A stretch of 51,061 nucleotides of DNA from Oscillospiraceae bacterium. Its GTDB lineage: Bacteria; Bacillota; Clostridia; Oscillospirales; Oscillospiraceae. Below the pieces are notes generated by a model. That model was not told the DNA's origin and ran no database searches. It worked only from the letters and a program-made list of their open reading frames with translations. Every line of letters starts with the position of its first letter. Positions within the stretch are counted from its first letter, which is position 1. The translations under genes were made by a program, and so were the position numbers. Positions 24,551 to 33,138 of the stretch are shown here, one piece after another. Location of the stretch: positions 1-51,061 of the forward strand of contig JAJQCF010000027.1 of assembly GCA_021202845.1 (NCBI GenBank), written 5' to 3'.

Positions 24551-25504
24551 ATGGCCAGACCGTTCAAAACATTTTTCATAACCGTTTGGGTACTGCTCGC
24601 TGCGCTGGGCTGCGGCGAGTGCGTGATGCTGCGCCTTGTCCCGGGCGCGCTTGAGCACTACGGCGCGTATGTGCTTGTTCTGATAATCGCCTCCGCCGTC
24701 GGCGGGTTCGTGGCGATGGCGCTGGAGTGGCTGATGACGCAGTCGGACGAAAAGGAGCGCCGCATGGCAAAAACGCGCATTGCGGAGTTGGAGCGGGGTA
24801 TGGAAAATCTTCAGGACGCCGCCGACAGGCGCGAGGAGTTCATCGCCAGCTTCGCGCACGAGCTGAAAACCCCGCTGACCGCGATAATCGGCTACGCGGA
24901 CATGCTGCGCAGCAGGGAGATGCCGCCCAAGTCGCGCTTCACGGCGGCGGGATATATATTTTCGGAGGGCAAGCGCCTTGAGGCGCTGTCGCTGAAGCTG
25001 ATGGATATAATTGTCGCCGGCAAGCAGGGATTTGAAACGCGCCGCTATGAGGTCGGCTACTTCATACGCAGCGTGGCGGCGGTGACGGTGCCGAGCCTGA
25101 GCAGCGACGGCATGACGCTTGACATACGGTGGGAACCGGGCGAGATAGAGATTGAGCCGGATTTGTTCAAAACGCTGATGATAAACCTTGTGGACAACGC
25201 GCGCAAGGCCAGCCGCAAGGGCGACAGGGTGGAGCTTTTCGGCAAGGCGGAGGACGGCGGCTACGCGCTGTACGTACGCGACCACGGCCGCGGTATGCCG
25301 GCGGAGGAGCTGTCGAAGATAACGGAGCCGTTTTACATGATTGATAAATCCCGCTCCCGCGCGCAGAACGGCGCTGGTCTCGGCCTTGCGCTGTGCCAGA
25401 GGATTGCCGAGCTGCACGACACGCGCTTGGAGTACTTTTCCGCACCGGGGGAGGGTACGACGGTGCGCGTGCTGCTGAAAGGAGACGGCGGGCATGGCGG
25501 CTAA
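24551..25504 (+). CDS. Membrane sensor histidine kinase
   Basis: A 317-residue kinase. Two N-terminal membrane helices (about residues 8-25 and 38-58) are joined by a very short outer loop, so there is no real extracytoplasmic sensor domain. The HisKA domain has phospho-acceptor H103 in FAHELKTPLT; the ATPase domain has the N box INLVDNARKAS, G1 DHGRGMP and G2 GAGLGLALC. It phosphorylates the regulator encoded just upstream. Because it lacks a sensor loop, it may sense within the membrane or through the protein encoded next, whose gene overlaps it by 11 bases. Confidence 0.92.
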   Translation: MARPFKTFFITVWVLLAALGCGECVMLRLVPGALEHYGAYVLVLIIASAVGGFVAMALEWLMTQSDEKERRMAKTRIAELERGMENLQDAADRREEFIASFAHELKTPLTAIIGYADMLRSREMPPKSRFTAAGYIFSEGKRLEALSLKLMDIIVAGKQGFETRRYEVGYFIRSVAAVTVPSLSSDGMTLDIRWEPGEIEIEPDLFKTLMINLVDNARKASRKGDRVELFGKAEDGGYALYVRDHGRGMPAEELSKITEPFYMIDKSRSRAQNGAGLGLALCQRIAELHDTRLEYFSAPGEGTTVRVLLKGDGGHGG

Positions 25505-26213
25505 GTGGCTTCGCGCCGTGCTCGGCTTTTTCCGCAAGCGGCGTTCGCTCGCGCTGGCGCTGTCGGTTACGGCCGTGTTGCTGTTTCTGGCGCTGGTGCT
25601 GCCGCTGCTGTGTGTCCACGGCAGCTCGAACAGCCCCGAACCGACGCTGCTCAGCGAGGGTGAGGCCGCGGCGCTCTTTGCCGATTGGTGGAGCGGCAGC
25701 GGCTCCTGCGAGGCGCGGCGCACGGCGGAGGTGGCGGCCGAGCGCGAGGAATACGCCGCGGCCAGATTCAGCGAGCTGGTATCGCGCTGCCTGCCGTCGG
25801 ACGAGAGCGCGCGCATATCCGAGAGCGGCAGCGACTATGTGACGCTGTCGGACGGCAGCGGGGAAAACCTGCGCCTGTGCCGGAAGTGGCAGCTGATGTC
25901 GGGCGAGTGGGTGCGGTGGATTGACGTCTGCTTCGACATGGACACGGGCTTTGTGTACTATATTTATATAAACGGACAGAGCATAACCGGCGGTGAGGGC
26001 GAGGTCAGCGCCGGGGACATTGCCGAAGCGCTGTACACCTCCGACGGCTGGACGGCGCTCACCGCAGAAAACCGCTCGCACTACTCCGGCCGCGAATACG
26101 TCTCCGGCTCCCTCGCAAGAAACGGCAGCTATATCACTCTCGGCATAGACTGGGACACCGAGCACTCCGACGCCAACTACTTCGACCTGAGGTGCGTGTG
26201 CGGCGGGGGCTGA
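25494..26213 (+). CDS. Membrane-anchored exported protein of unknown function
   Basis: A 239-residue protein with a basic N-terminus (FRKRRS) and one hydrophobic helix at about residues 18-40, then a soluble exported part rich in Ser, Glu and aromatic residues. Four Cys residues in the exported domain (in GSCEAR, VSRCLP, LRLCRK and VCFDMD) could form disulfides. I do not recognise the domain. The gene overlaps the kinase end, so it is co-transcribed and may be an accessory sensor or inhibitor of the kinase. An uncleaved signal anchor is more likely than a lipoprotein. Confidence 0.75.
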   Translation: MAAKWLRAVLGFFRKRRSLALALSVTAVLLFLALVLPLLCVHGSSNSPEPTLLSEGEAAALFADWWSGSGSCEARRTAEVAAEREEYAAARFSELVSRCLPSDESARISESGSDYVTLSDGSGENLRLCRKWQLMSGEWVRWIDVCFDMDTGFVYYIYINGQSITGGEGEVSAGDIAEALYTSDGWTALTAENRSHYSGREYVSGSLARNGSYITLGIDWDTEHSDANYFDLRCVCGGG

Positions 26214-26258
26214 AGCAGAAATAAGCAAGACAAAATCCGTAGATTGACAGAGGCTTTG

Positions 26259-27029
26259 ATGAATTTACATTTTGAAGAAGCATTAGCCGCTCCATATCAT
26301 AGCGGCGCGCAAAAAATTCGCGTTATGAGCGAAAATTGGGTTGCCGAAAATATTTATTGCCCATGCTGCGGTAATCCGCATATTCAAAAGCTGAACAATA
26401 ATAAGCCTGTAGCTGATTTCCAATGCGATTATTGCGGTTCAATATTTGAATTGAAAAGCAAAAAGGGGAGCTTGGGAAAGAAAATTGCAGACGGTGCATA
26501 CGATACCATGATTGAGCGGATTACAAGCACGCAAAATCCGCACCTGCTGTTAATGACCTATTCCGAAAAGCTGTCGGTAACTGATATGATAATTATCCCC
26601 AAATTCTTTTTTGTGCCCACGGTTATCGAGAGGAGAAAACCATTAGCCGAAACTGCACGAAGAGCAGGTTGGGTAGGCTGCAATATACGTATATGTGATA
26701 TTCCGGCACAAGGCAAGATAAATATCATAACAAATCAACGGCTATCAAATATTGACGAAGTTATTCATGCATATAAGCGCATTGCGGAGCTGAGAACCGA
26801 CAATATTGAAAAGCGCGGCTGGCTTTTTGACGTTCTAAATTGCGTAAACTCTATTCCAACGGCGGATTTTTCATTGAATGAGGTTTATGCATATAAGGAT
26901 ATTTTACAGGAAAAACATCTAAGCAACCATAATATTGAAGCTAAAATTCGTCAGCAGCTGCAAATCCTGAGAGATGCAGGCTTTATAGAATTTTTGGAAC
27001 GCGGACATTACAGGAAAACTTCTGTTTAA
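26259..27029 (+). CDS. DpnI-like methyl-directed restriction endonuclease
   Basis: A 256-residue homologue of R.DpnI, the type IIM enzyme that cuts GATC only when the adenine is methylated. The PD-(D/E)xK site is D53, E64 and K66 in PVADFQCDYCG and FELKSKKG, at the positions I remember for DpnI. A zinc finger is formed by C34, C37, C56 and C59. ARRAGWVGCNI is the conserved core, and the C-terminal winged helix that reads methylated DNA ends in KIRQQLQILRDAGF. ATG 26259 is preceded by AGAGG. The gene is AT-rich amid GC-rich neighbours and has no methylase or DpnC/DpnD partner here, which points to horizontal gain as a stand-alone defence gene. Confidence 0.92.
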   Translation: MNLHFEEALAAPYHSGAQKIRVMSENWVAENIYCPCCGNPHIQKLNNNKPVADFQCDYCGSIFELKSKKGSLGKKIADGAYDTMIERITSTQNPHLLLMTYSEKLSVTDMIIIPKFFFVPTVIERRKPLAETARRAGWVGCNIRICDIPAQGKINIITNQRLSNIDEVIHAYKRIAELRTDNIEKRGWLFDVLNCVNSIPTADFSLNEVYAYKDILQEKHLSNHNIEAKIRQQLQILRDAGFIEFLERGHYRKTSV

Positions 27030-27118
27030 TCTCTCCTCTTCACAATTCAATACCGCCCCAAAACCAAATTTCCTCCCCAAAGCGCCTCGCAGCTTCGACT
27101 TGCCGTTTGTTCATATAT

Positions 27119-27147
27119 TTGACTTGACGGCAATTTTATGGTAATAT
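27119..27147 (+). promoter_or_regulatory. Promoter of the first VanY-like gene
   Basis: TTGACT at 27119-27124 and TAATAT at 27142-27147 with a 17-base spacer, 86 bases before ATG 27234. Confidence 0.6.
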
Positions 27148-27233
27148 AGCGAAAGTGGCGGATAAGGTGATTTTTAAGCTGTTTTTCCTGCCCTCTGTGG
27201 GGCGCACGGGTCATTCGACAGCATGGAGGAACG

Positions 27234-28025
27234 ATGAACAAGAACCTTGCCTGTAAAGGACTTTTGATTTTGGTGTGCATACTTTTGCTGTGCGTTATAA
27301 GCGCGCGCGTCGGGCAGAGCGGTGCTGACGGCCTTGAGGACATCAGCATTGTAATGCCGGATGACGCTGTCACGCCCACGGAGATGCCCGAGCCTACTCC
27401 GGAGCCGACTCCTGAACCTACGCCGGAGCCGTATGCCGACAAGCCGGACGCTGACGTTTACAGCTGGGAGCTGCGGCTTGTGAATAATACTCACGTGCTC
27501 ACAGGAAGTTTCACTCCCGACGAGGTGGTGGAGGTGCGCGATGGCGCTTACTTCGACTCCCGCGCGGCGGACGCGCTGGAAAGTATGCTCCTCGGCGCGG
27601 AAGAGGCCGGTTACACTGTGTACGTAAAAGAGGGCTACAGGCCGTATACCTCGCAGGCGACCATGTTTTTCGGCCGCGCCAGCATAATTGCTCTCGACCC
27701 CGACATTCCGTATGAAGAGGCCGAGACGCTGGCGCGCAGCATCGTGGCCTACCCGGGTACGAGCGACCACCAGACGGGGCTTGCGGCCGATATTGTGGAC
27801 GACTACTCCACCTCGCTGGACTCCGAGGCGCTGGGCAACTTGCCCGTGCTGCTCTGGTTGCAGGAAAACTGCGCGCAGTACGGCTTCATTTACCGCTACC
27901 CAGAGGATAAAAAGGACATAACCGGCTGGTACGAGCCGTGGCACTTCCGCTATGTGGGCGTCGAGGCCGCGGAGTATATGACGGAAAACAACCTGTGCCT
28001 TGAGGAATTTGTTGCGCTTTACTGA
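27234..28025 (+). CDS. VanY-like D-alanyl-D-alanine carboxypeptidase, copy 1
   Basis: A 263-residue M15B-family carboxypeptidase. An N-terminal membrane anchor (residues 6-22) leads to a Pro/Glu/Thr repeat linker (PTPEPTPEPTPEP). The zinc site is visible as TSDHQTGLAADIVD (His and Asp ligands) and EPWHFRYVG (third His with preceding catalytic Glu). It should trim the terminal D-Ala from peptidoglycan stem peptides outside the membrane. The next gene is a paralogue with the same layout, so the pair is a tandem duplication. No VanS/VanR-type resistance set is adjacent, so housekeeping wall remodelling is more likely than glycopeptide resistance. Confidence 0.9.
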   Translation: MNKNLACKGLLILVCILLLCVISARVGQSGADGLEDISIVMPDDAVTPTEMPEPTPEPTPEPTPEPYADKPDADVYSWELRLVNNTHVLTGSFTPDEVVEVRDGAYFDSRAADALESMLLGAEEAGYTVYVKEGYRPYTSQATMFFGRASIIALDPDIPYEEAETLARSIVAYPGTSDHQTGLAADIVDDYSTSLDSEALGNLPVLLWLQENCAQYGFIYRYPEDKKDITGWYEPWHFRYVGVEAAEYMTENNLCLEEFVALY

Positions 28026-28069
28026 TGCGCGGGCGGGGAGAGCAGGACGTATTTCCGAGAGGACGCTGA

Positions 28070-28876
28070 TTGAATTTGAACGCAAAGAGAGCGGCGTATG
28101 CCGTTATATTGATTCTGCTGTGCGCGGCGCTGGCGGGCGTTGTCGCAATGCGCACCGGCGGGGCGGGGGAGAGCGAGCCTGCGGTTGTTATGGTTCCCGC
28201 CGCTACCGAGGCTCCCGCGGCTGCGGAGCCGACCCCGACCCCGACGCCGACTATTGAAACCACGCCGGAGCCTACACCGACCCCGACGCCGGAGCCGTAT
28301 GCCGACAAGCCGGACGTGGACATAACAAGCTGGGAACTGCTGCTTGTGAACGCGGAGCATAACATCGGCGACTACACGCCGGAGCTGACAGAGGTGGAGA
28401 GCGGACACTATTTCGACAGCCGCGCCGCCGAGAGCCTTGAGGCGTTCATCGCCGCGGCGAGAGCCGAGGGACTGAGCGTTTATTTAAGCTCCAGCTACCG
28501 CAGCTATGACGAGCAGAGCTACCTTTTCAACCGCAAGGTCGCGCAGTACAACGGCGACGAGGAGACGGCGGCCACCATAGTCGCCCGCCCCGGCACCAGC
28601 GAGCACCAGACGGGGCTCTGCTGCGACATCACCGACCGCTATTACGAGCTGAAAACCTCGGAGCTGGAGAACACCGAGCTGTACCAGTGGATGAGCGCTC
28701 ACTGCGCCGAATACGGCTTCATAGTGCGCTATCCCAAGGACAGGGAGGACTCCACCGGCATAATATACGAGCCGTGGCACTTCCGCTACGTAGGTGTCGA
28801 GGCGGCGGAGTATATAATGGAAAACTCGCTCACGCTGGAGGAGTTCACAGCGCTCTACGCCGAGAGTGAGACATAA
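28070..28876 (+). CDS. VanY-like D-alanyl-D-alanine carboxypeptidase, copy 2
   Basis: A 268-residue paralogue of the preceding gene: membrane anchor at residues 8-25, a longer Pro/Thr-rich linker (EPTPTPTPTIETTPEPTPTP), the shared junction EPYADKPD, and the M15B site TSEHQTGLCCDITD plus EPWHFRYVG. The start is TTG at 28070, with GAGAGGA at 28057-28063 upstream. A Cys pair in the zinc motif (GLCCD) distinguishes it from copy 1. It probably has the same wall-trimming role with a different substrate or timing. A terminator follows at 28898. Confidence 0.88.
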   Translation: MNLNAKRAAYAVILILLCAALAGVVAMRTGGAGESEPAVVMVPAATEAPAAAEPTPTPTPTIETTPEPTPTPTPEPYADKPDVDITSWELLLVNAEHNIGDYTPELTEVESGHYFDSRAAESLEAFIAAARAEGLSVYLSSSYRSYDEQSYLFNRKVAQYNGDEETAATIVARPGTSEHQTGLCCDITDRYYELKTSELENTELYQWMSAHCAEYGFIVRYPKDREDSTGIIYEPWHFRYVGVEAAEYIMENSLTLEEFTALYAESET

Positions 28877-28894
28877 GCCGTATTCACAGCAAAA

Positions 28895-28918
28895 AGGAGC
28901 CGGAGACGGCTCTTTTTT
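28895..28918 (+). terminator. Terminator after the VanY-like pair
   Basis: A GC-rich stem AGCCG/CGGCT, extended by flanking A-T pairs, with a four-base loop, followed by six T residues. Confidence 0.8.
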
Positions 28919-28961
28919 CATTCGTTTGCAAAACGTTTTCATGTTTGCGCCTCGCGTGGGC

Positions 28962-28990
28962 TTGTAATTCGCGGCGGCGTATGGTAAAAT
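28962..28990 (+). promoter_or_regulatory. Promoter of trpS
   Basis: TTGTAA at 28962-28967 and TAAAAT at 28985-28990 with a 17-base spacer. The leader of about 85 bases is too short for a T-box, and I see no T-box sequence. Confidence 0.6.
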
Positions 28991-29083
28991 ACAGGGCGAG
29001 AGTTTTGCAATAGAAGCCGGCGGCTCCGTCGGCTGTATCCGCGGCGCTGACTGCGCTGTTATATATTACGAAGGTGAAACAAC

Positions 29084-30091
29084 ATGGAAAACACAATTGA
29101 AAAAAAGGTTCTGCTGTCTGGCATACAGCCGTCGGGGGACTTGCATCTTGGCAACTATCTGGGAGCTATACGCAACTGGGCGCGGCTCGCGGACGAATTT
29201 GACTGCTACTTCTTTATGGCGGATATGCACACCATAACCGTCCGTCAGGACCCGCCGACTCTGCGGCGGCACACGCTGCAGCAGCTTGCGCAGTATATAG
29301 CCTGCGGGCTCGACCCCCAGCGCAACACACTGTTTATCCAGTCCCACGTCCATGAGCACGCGGAGCTGGCTTGGGTGCTGGGCTGCTACACCATGTTCGG
29401 CGAGCTCAGCCGCATGACGCAGTTCAAGGACAAAAGCTCCAAGCACTCGGAGAACATAAACGCCGGACTTTTCACATACCCCGCGCTTATGGCGGCGGAC
29501 ATCCTGCTCTACCAGCCGGACTATGTACCTGTGGGCGAGGACCAAAAGCAGCACTGCGAGCTCACGCGCGACATTGCCCAGCGCTTCAATAACCTCTACG
29601 GCGAGGTGTTCAAGGTGCCCGAGCCTTATATCCCCAAGGTCGGCGCAAGAATAATGAGCCTGACCGACCCCGCCTCGAAGATGTCCAAGTCTGACGCCGC
29701 GGGCTGCGTGTTCCTGCTGGACAAGCCGGAGGACATTATGCGCAAGTTCAAAAAGGCCGTCACGGACTCCGACACGGAGCGCTGCGTGCGCTATGACCCG
29801 CAGACAAAGCCGGGCGTGGCCAACCTCATGTCCATATATGCCTCCTGCACGGGCAGGACGTTTGACGAAATCGAAGCCGAGTTCGAGGGCAAGGGCTACG
29901 GCGTGTTCAAGCCCGCGGTGGGCGAGGCCGTCGCGGAGACCCTGCGCCCCATACGCGAGGAGAGCGAGCGCATTATGAAGGACAAGGCATACTTGGAGAG
30001 CGTTTACCGCGACGGAGCGGAGCGCGCCTCGCGCACGGCCCGCCGCACACTGAACAAGGTTTACAAAAAAGTCGGCTTTGTTGCAAAGTAA
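29084..30091 (+). CDS. trpS: Tryptophanyl-tRNA synthetase
   Basis: A 335-residue class I synthetase that charges tRNA-Trp. The HIGH-type motif is in GIQPSGDLHLGNYLGAI (PSGxxHLGN) and the KMSKS motif is in ASKMSKSDAAG. Length is normal for the bacterial enzyme. AAGGTG precedes ATG 29084. It is the first gene downstream of its own promoter and is followed after 23 bases by the envelope operon, with which it may be co-transcribed. Confidence 0.97.
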   Translation: MENTIEKKVLLSGIQPSGDLHLGNYLGAIRNWARLADEFDCYFFMADMHTITVRQDPPTLRRHTLQQLAQYIACGLDPQRNTLFIQSHVHEHAELAWVLGCYTMFGELSRMTQFKDKSSKHSENINAGLFTYPALMAADILLYQPDYVPVGEDQKQHCELTRDIAQRFNNLYGEVFKVPEPYIPKVGARIMSLTDPASKMSKSDAAGCVFLLDKPEDIMRKFKKAVTDSDTERCVRYDPQTKPGVANLMSIYASCTGRTFDEIEAEFEGKGYGVFKPAVGEAVAETLRPIREESERIMKDKAYLESVYRDGAERASRTARRTLNKVYKKVGFVAK

Positions 30092-30114
30092 GAGGCCGCT
30101 TGGAGTAGAGAAAA

Positions 30115-31275
30115 ATGTTCTATGATTTTCCCGATTGGCTCAGGCTGGCGCTGGCTATAGCGGTCGCTATGGTCATCGCCTTTGCCTCGACGCCGATTGT
30201 TAAGACGTTTGCCCAGCGCGTGGGCGCAATGGACGTGCCCAAGGACGCGCGGCGTATGCATGACCACGCCATTCCGCGCATGGGCGGTCTGGCAATATTT
30301 TTGGGCTTTATAATTTCCACGCTGCTGTTCGTACCCATCGACACGCCGATGAAGGGCGTGCTCATCGGCTCCGTCATCATCGTGGCGGCGGGCGCGGTGG
30401 ACGACATTGTGGCGCTGAACGCATGGGTCAAGCTGTTCTTTCAGGTTGTGGCGGCCTGCGTCGCGGTGTCGCAGGGCGTGGTTATCCAAGTTGTCACAAG
30501 CCCCAACCTCTTCAGCGAGGCGTATTTATTCCTCGGCTGGCTCTCCATACCGCTGACTATTTTGTGGATTGTGGCGGTGACGAACTCCGTCAACCTCATA
30601 GACGGGCTGGACGGACTGGCCTGCGGCGTTTCCGCCATCAGCTCGGTGACTATGCTCGTGGTGGCAATGCTGGTGAGCGAGAGCTCAATCGCGGTCATTT
30701 TGGCGGCGCTCGCGGGCGCCTGCTTGGGCTTTATACCGTATAACCTCAACCCCGCGAAGATATTCATGGGCGACACCGGCTCCCAGCTTTTGGGCTACCT
30801 GCTGGCGACGGTGAGCGTTATGGGACTTTTCAAGTTCTACGCGCTGTTCACGTTCGCCGTGCCGCTGCTGGCGCTGGCGTTCCCGCTGCTGGACACTACG
30901 TTCGCCTTCGTGCGCCGCATACTGCACGGCCAAAGCCCGTTCCACCCCGACCGCGGCCACCTGCACCACCGTCTTATAGACATGGGACTGAACCAGAAGC
31001 AGGCCGTGGCGGTGCTGTACGCCGTCAGCGCGGTCATGGGACTTGTGGCGGTTGTTGCGGCCACCACGGGCGCTACGAAAATGGCGCTTTTCATCATTGC
31101 CGTGGCGCTTGCGCTCATTGTGGGAGCCTACATCGTGCGCGCCTACGAGCACCACGAGCATGAGCTGCACGACGCTGCCGCCAAGCGGCGCGGCGGAGTG
31201 CCCGAGGACACCTTGACCTTCCCCGCAATAAAGTCGGACGGCGAAAAGGAGGACGGCGACAGTGAAAAAAATTAA
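30115..31275 (+). CDS. TagO/WecA-like undecaprenyl-phosphate sugar-1-phosphate transferase
   Basis: A 386-residue polytopic member of the MraY/WecA family (glycosyltransferase family 4 phosphotransferases). Hallmarks are VPKDARRMHDHAIPRMGG near the start, the Mg-binding DGLDGLACG, the MGDTGSQLLGYLLA motif, and the cytoplasmic HHR-type motif DRGHLHHRLIDMG. It links N-acetylglucosamine-1-phosphate to the lipid carrier, the first step of teichoic acid or surface polysaccharide synthesis. A charged C-terminal tail follows the last helix. The stop overlaps the next gene, a UDP-GlcNAc epimerase, which supports a GlcNAc/ManNAc wall-polymer role. Confidence 0.92.
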   Translation: MFYDFPDWLRLALAIAVAMVIAFASTPIVKTFAQRVGAMDVPKDARRMHDHAIPRMGGLAIFLGFIISTLLFVPIDTPMKGVLIGSVIIVAAGAVDDIVALNAWVKLFFQVVAACVAVSQGVVIQVVTSPNLFSEAYLFLGWLSIPLTILWIVAVTNSVNLIDGLDGLACGVSAISSVTMLVVAMLVSESSIAVILAALAGACLGFIPYNLNPAKIFMGDTGSQLLGYLLATVSVMGLFKFYALFTFAVPLLALAFPLLDTTFAFVRRILHGQSPFHPDRGHLHHRLIDMGLNQKQAVAVLYAVSAVMGLVAVVAATTGATKMALFIIAVALALIVGAYIVRAYEHHEHELHDAAAKRRGGVPEDTLTFPAIKSDGEKEDGDSEKN

Positions 31276-32407
31276 GGTTCTTTCCGTTTTCGGCACAAGA
31301 CCCGAGGCCATAAAAATGTGCCCGCTCGTGAGCGAGCTGGCCTCGCGCGACACATTTTCCTCCCGCGTCTGTGTCACCGGCCAGCACCGTGAAATGCTGG
31401 ACAGCGTACTCGGCGTTTTCGGCGTGCAGCCGGACTACGATTTGAATATCATGGAGAAGGGGCAGACGCTCTCCGACGTCACCTGCCGCATATTGGAGCG
31501 GCTGGGCGGAGCGCTCAGGGACGCCGCGCCGGACATCGTGCTTGTCCACGGGGACACGACCACCACCTTCGCCTCCGCGCTGGCGGCGTTTTACGAAAAA
31601 ATAACCGTCGGCCACGTCGAGGCGGGGCTGAGGACAGGCGACCGCTGGTCGCCCTATCCCGAGGAGCTGAACCGCTGCATGGTGGGGCGGCTTGCGGAAT
31701 ACCACTTCGCGCCCACAGTGCGCAACCGCGAAAATTTACTGCGCGAGGCCGTCGGCGGGGCTATTTACGTCACGGGCAACACCGCCATAGACGCCATGCG
31801 CTTCACAGTCAACGACCGCCCGTTTACCGACGAGCGGCTTAACGCCGTGGACTTTTCCTCGCGCCGCGTTGTGGCCATGACCTGCCACCGCCGCGAGAAC
31901 TACGGCCGGCCCATGGAAAATATATTTACCGCCGTGGCGCGCCTTGCCGAGAGCTACCCAGACATATTGGTCGTTTTCCCCGTGCATCTCTCGCCGGTGG
32001 TGCGCGAGACGGCGAAAAAATATCTTTCCGGCAGGGAAAACATTTTGCTTATTGACCCGCTGGACGCAATGGATATGCACAAGCTCATGTCGCGCTCCTA
32101 CATGGTGCTCACGGACTCCGGCGGAATACAGGAGGAAGCTCCCGCGCTGGGCAAGCCCGTGCTGGTTATGCGCCGCGAAACGGAGAGGCCGGAGGCCATA
32201 GCCGCGGGTACGGCGGCGCTGGCGGGCGTGGAGACGGAAAACATTCTGCGCCTCGCCTCGGAGCTGCTGGATAACCCCTGCCGCTATGACGAAATGGCGC
32301 ACGCCGTCAACCCCTACGGCGACGGACGCGCCGCGGAGCGCATTGCCGACGCGCTGGAGTACGGCTTCGGCCTGCGCGAGGCTCCGCCGCAGGACTTCGC
32401 GCCATGA
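31262..32407 (+). CDS. wecB: UDP-N-acetylglucosamine 2-epimerase
   Basis: A 381-residue non-hydrolysing epimerase converting UDP-GlcNAc to UDP-ManNAc (WecB/MnaA). Diagnostic segments are FGTRPEAIKMCPLV, VTGQHREML, VHGDTTTTFA, HVEAGLRTGD and DSGGIQEEAPALGKPVL. The start is GTG at 31262, with AAAGGAGGA upstream, and overlaps the previous gene by 14 bases. Together with the TagO/WecA-like transferase it supplies ManNAc for linkage units of wall polymers. The next gene overlaps by 4 bases. Confidence 0.95.
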   Translation: MKKIKVLSVFGTRPEAIKMCPLVSELASRDTFSSRVCVTGQHREMLDSVLGVFGVQPDYDLNIMEKGQTLSDVTCRILERLGGALRDAAPDIVLVHGDTTTTFASALAAFYEKITVGHVEAGLRTGDRWSPYPEELNRCMVGRLAEYHFAPTVRNRENLLREAVGGAIYVTGNTAIDAMRFTVNDRPFTDERLNAVDFSSRRVVAMTCHRRENYGRPMENIFTAVARLAESYPDILVVFPVHLSPVVRETAKKYLSGRENILLIDPLDAMDMHKLMSRSYMVLTDSGGIQEEAPALGKPVLVMRRETERPEAIAAGTAALAGVETENILRLASELLDNPCRYDEMAHAVNPYGDGRAAERIADALEYGFGLREAPPQDFAP

Positions 32408-33138
32408 GAGCGTCCAGAGTAGCGCTGATAACTGTGACAATTCTTGTCATAGCTTCGGCGGCAATACTCGCGGCGCAGCTGTTCCCCTACCAGAGCGGGA
32501 CGGCGGAGGTCGCGCTGCCGACACCCTCGGCCTCCGGCTCCGCATCCGATAGCGAGAGCGGCGGGGGAGTGGACTTCATCACCGTCACGGCGGAAAACGT
32601 GCAGGCGGTTCTGGAGGGGTTGGAGCGCGCGGAAAATTACAGCCGAGTGCTCAGCGTGGAGCGTTTCTGGTCGGGCGGCAGCCTGTCCACCCAGATTTCC
32701 GTCTGGGAGCGCGACGGCGAGGTGCGCTTGACCGAGGCTGCGTCGCCGGAAAAAAATATACTCATCTCCGACGGCACGGTCTATATTTGGTACAGCGACG
32801 ACTTGGAGGCGCTCTTCACCGGCACCGCGGCGGAGCGCGACGCGGACGAGTACCAGACAATTCTCACATATGAGGACATTCTTGACCTCGACCCCGAGGC
32901 CGTGACGGACGGCGGCTACACCGACTGGAGCGGGGAATACTGCATCTATGCCGAGTATATCCACCCCGACACGGGCTACACCTGCCGCGTTTACGTCTCG
33001 CCGACGACGGGCCTGCTCATGGGCAGCGAAATTTACGACGGCAGCTCGCTCGTGTACTTTATGAGCTCCTCCGCCGCCGACACCGCCATACCCGACGACG
33101 AATACTTCCGCATACCCGTGCCGCCCGAGGTCACATAA
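32404..33138 (+). CDS. Exported membrane-anchored protein of unknown function
   Basis: A 244-residue protein with one N-terminal membrane helix (residues 7-26), a Ser/Gly-rich low-complexity linker to about residue 55, and a beta-rich exported domain (SLSTQISVWERDGEVRL, GTVYIWYSDD). The alternating pattern of short strands is like the LolA/LppX-type lipoprotein-binding fold, but this is only an impression. Its ATG overlaps the epimerase stop (ATGA), tying it to the envelope operon. Function is unknown; a role in wall-polymer export or attachment is possible. Confidence 0.75.
   Translation: MRASRVALITVTILVIASAAILAAQLFPYQSGTAEVALPTPSASGSASDSESGGGVDFITVTAENVQAVLEGLERAENYSRVLSVERFWSGGSLSTQISVWERDGEVRLTEAASPEKNILISDGTVYIWYSDDLEALFTGTAAERDADEYQTILTYEDILDLDPEAVTDGGYTDWSGEYCIYAEYIHPDTGYTCRVYVSPTTGLLMGSEIYDGSSLVYFMSSSAADTAIPDDEYFRIPVPPEVT

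Noticed and set aside
24209-25816. A 535-codon open frame on the minus strand across the two-component system
   Set aside because: It is antisense to three overlapping real genes and is an artefact of high GC and codon bias.
27234-28876. A vancomycin resistance cluster
   Set aside because: Only VanY-like genes are present; there is no VanH, ligase, VanX, VanS or VanR-type set. The nearby two-component system is separated by the DpnI-like gene.
28919-29083. A T-box riboswitch upstream of trpS
   Set aside because: The leader after the predicted promoter is only about 85 bases and shows no T-box sequence or antiterminator-terminator pair.
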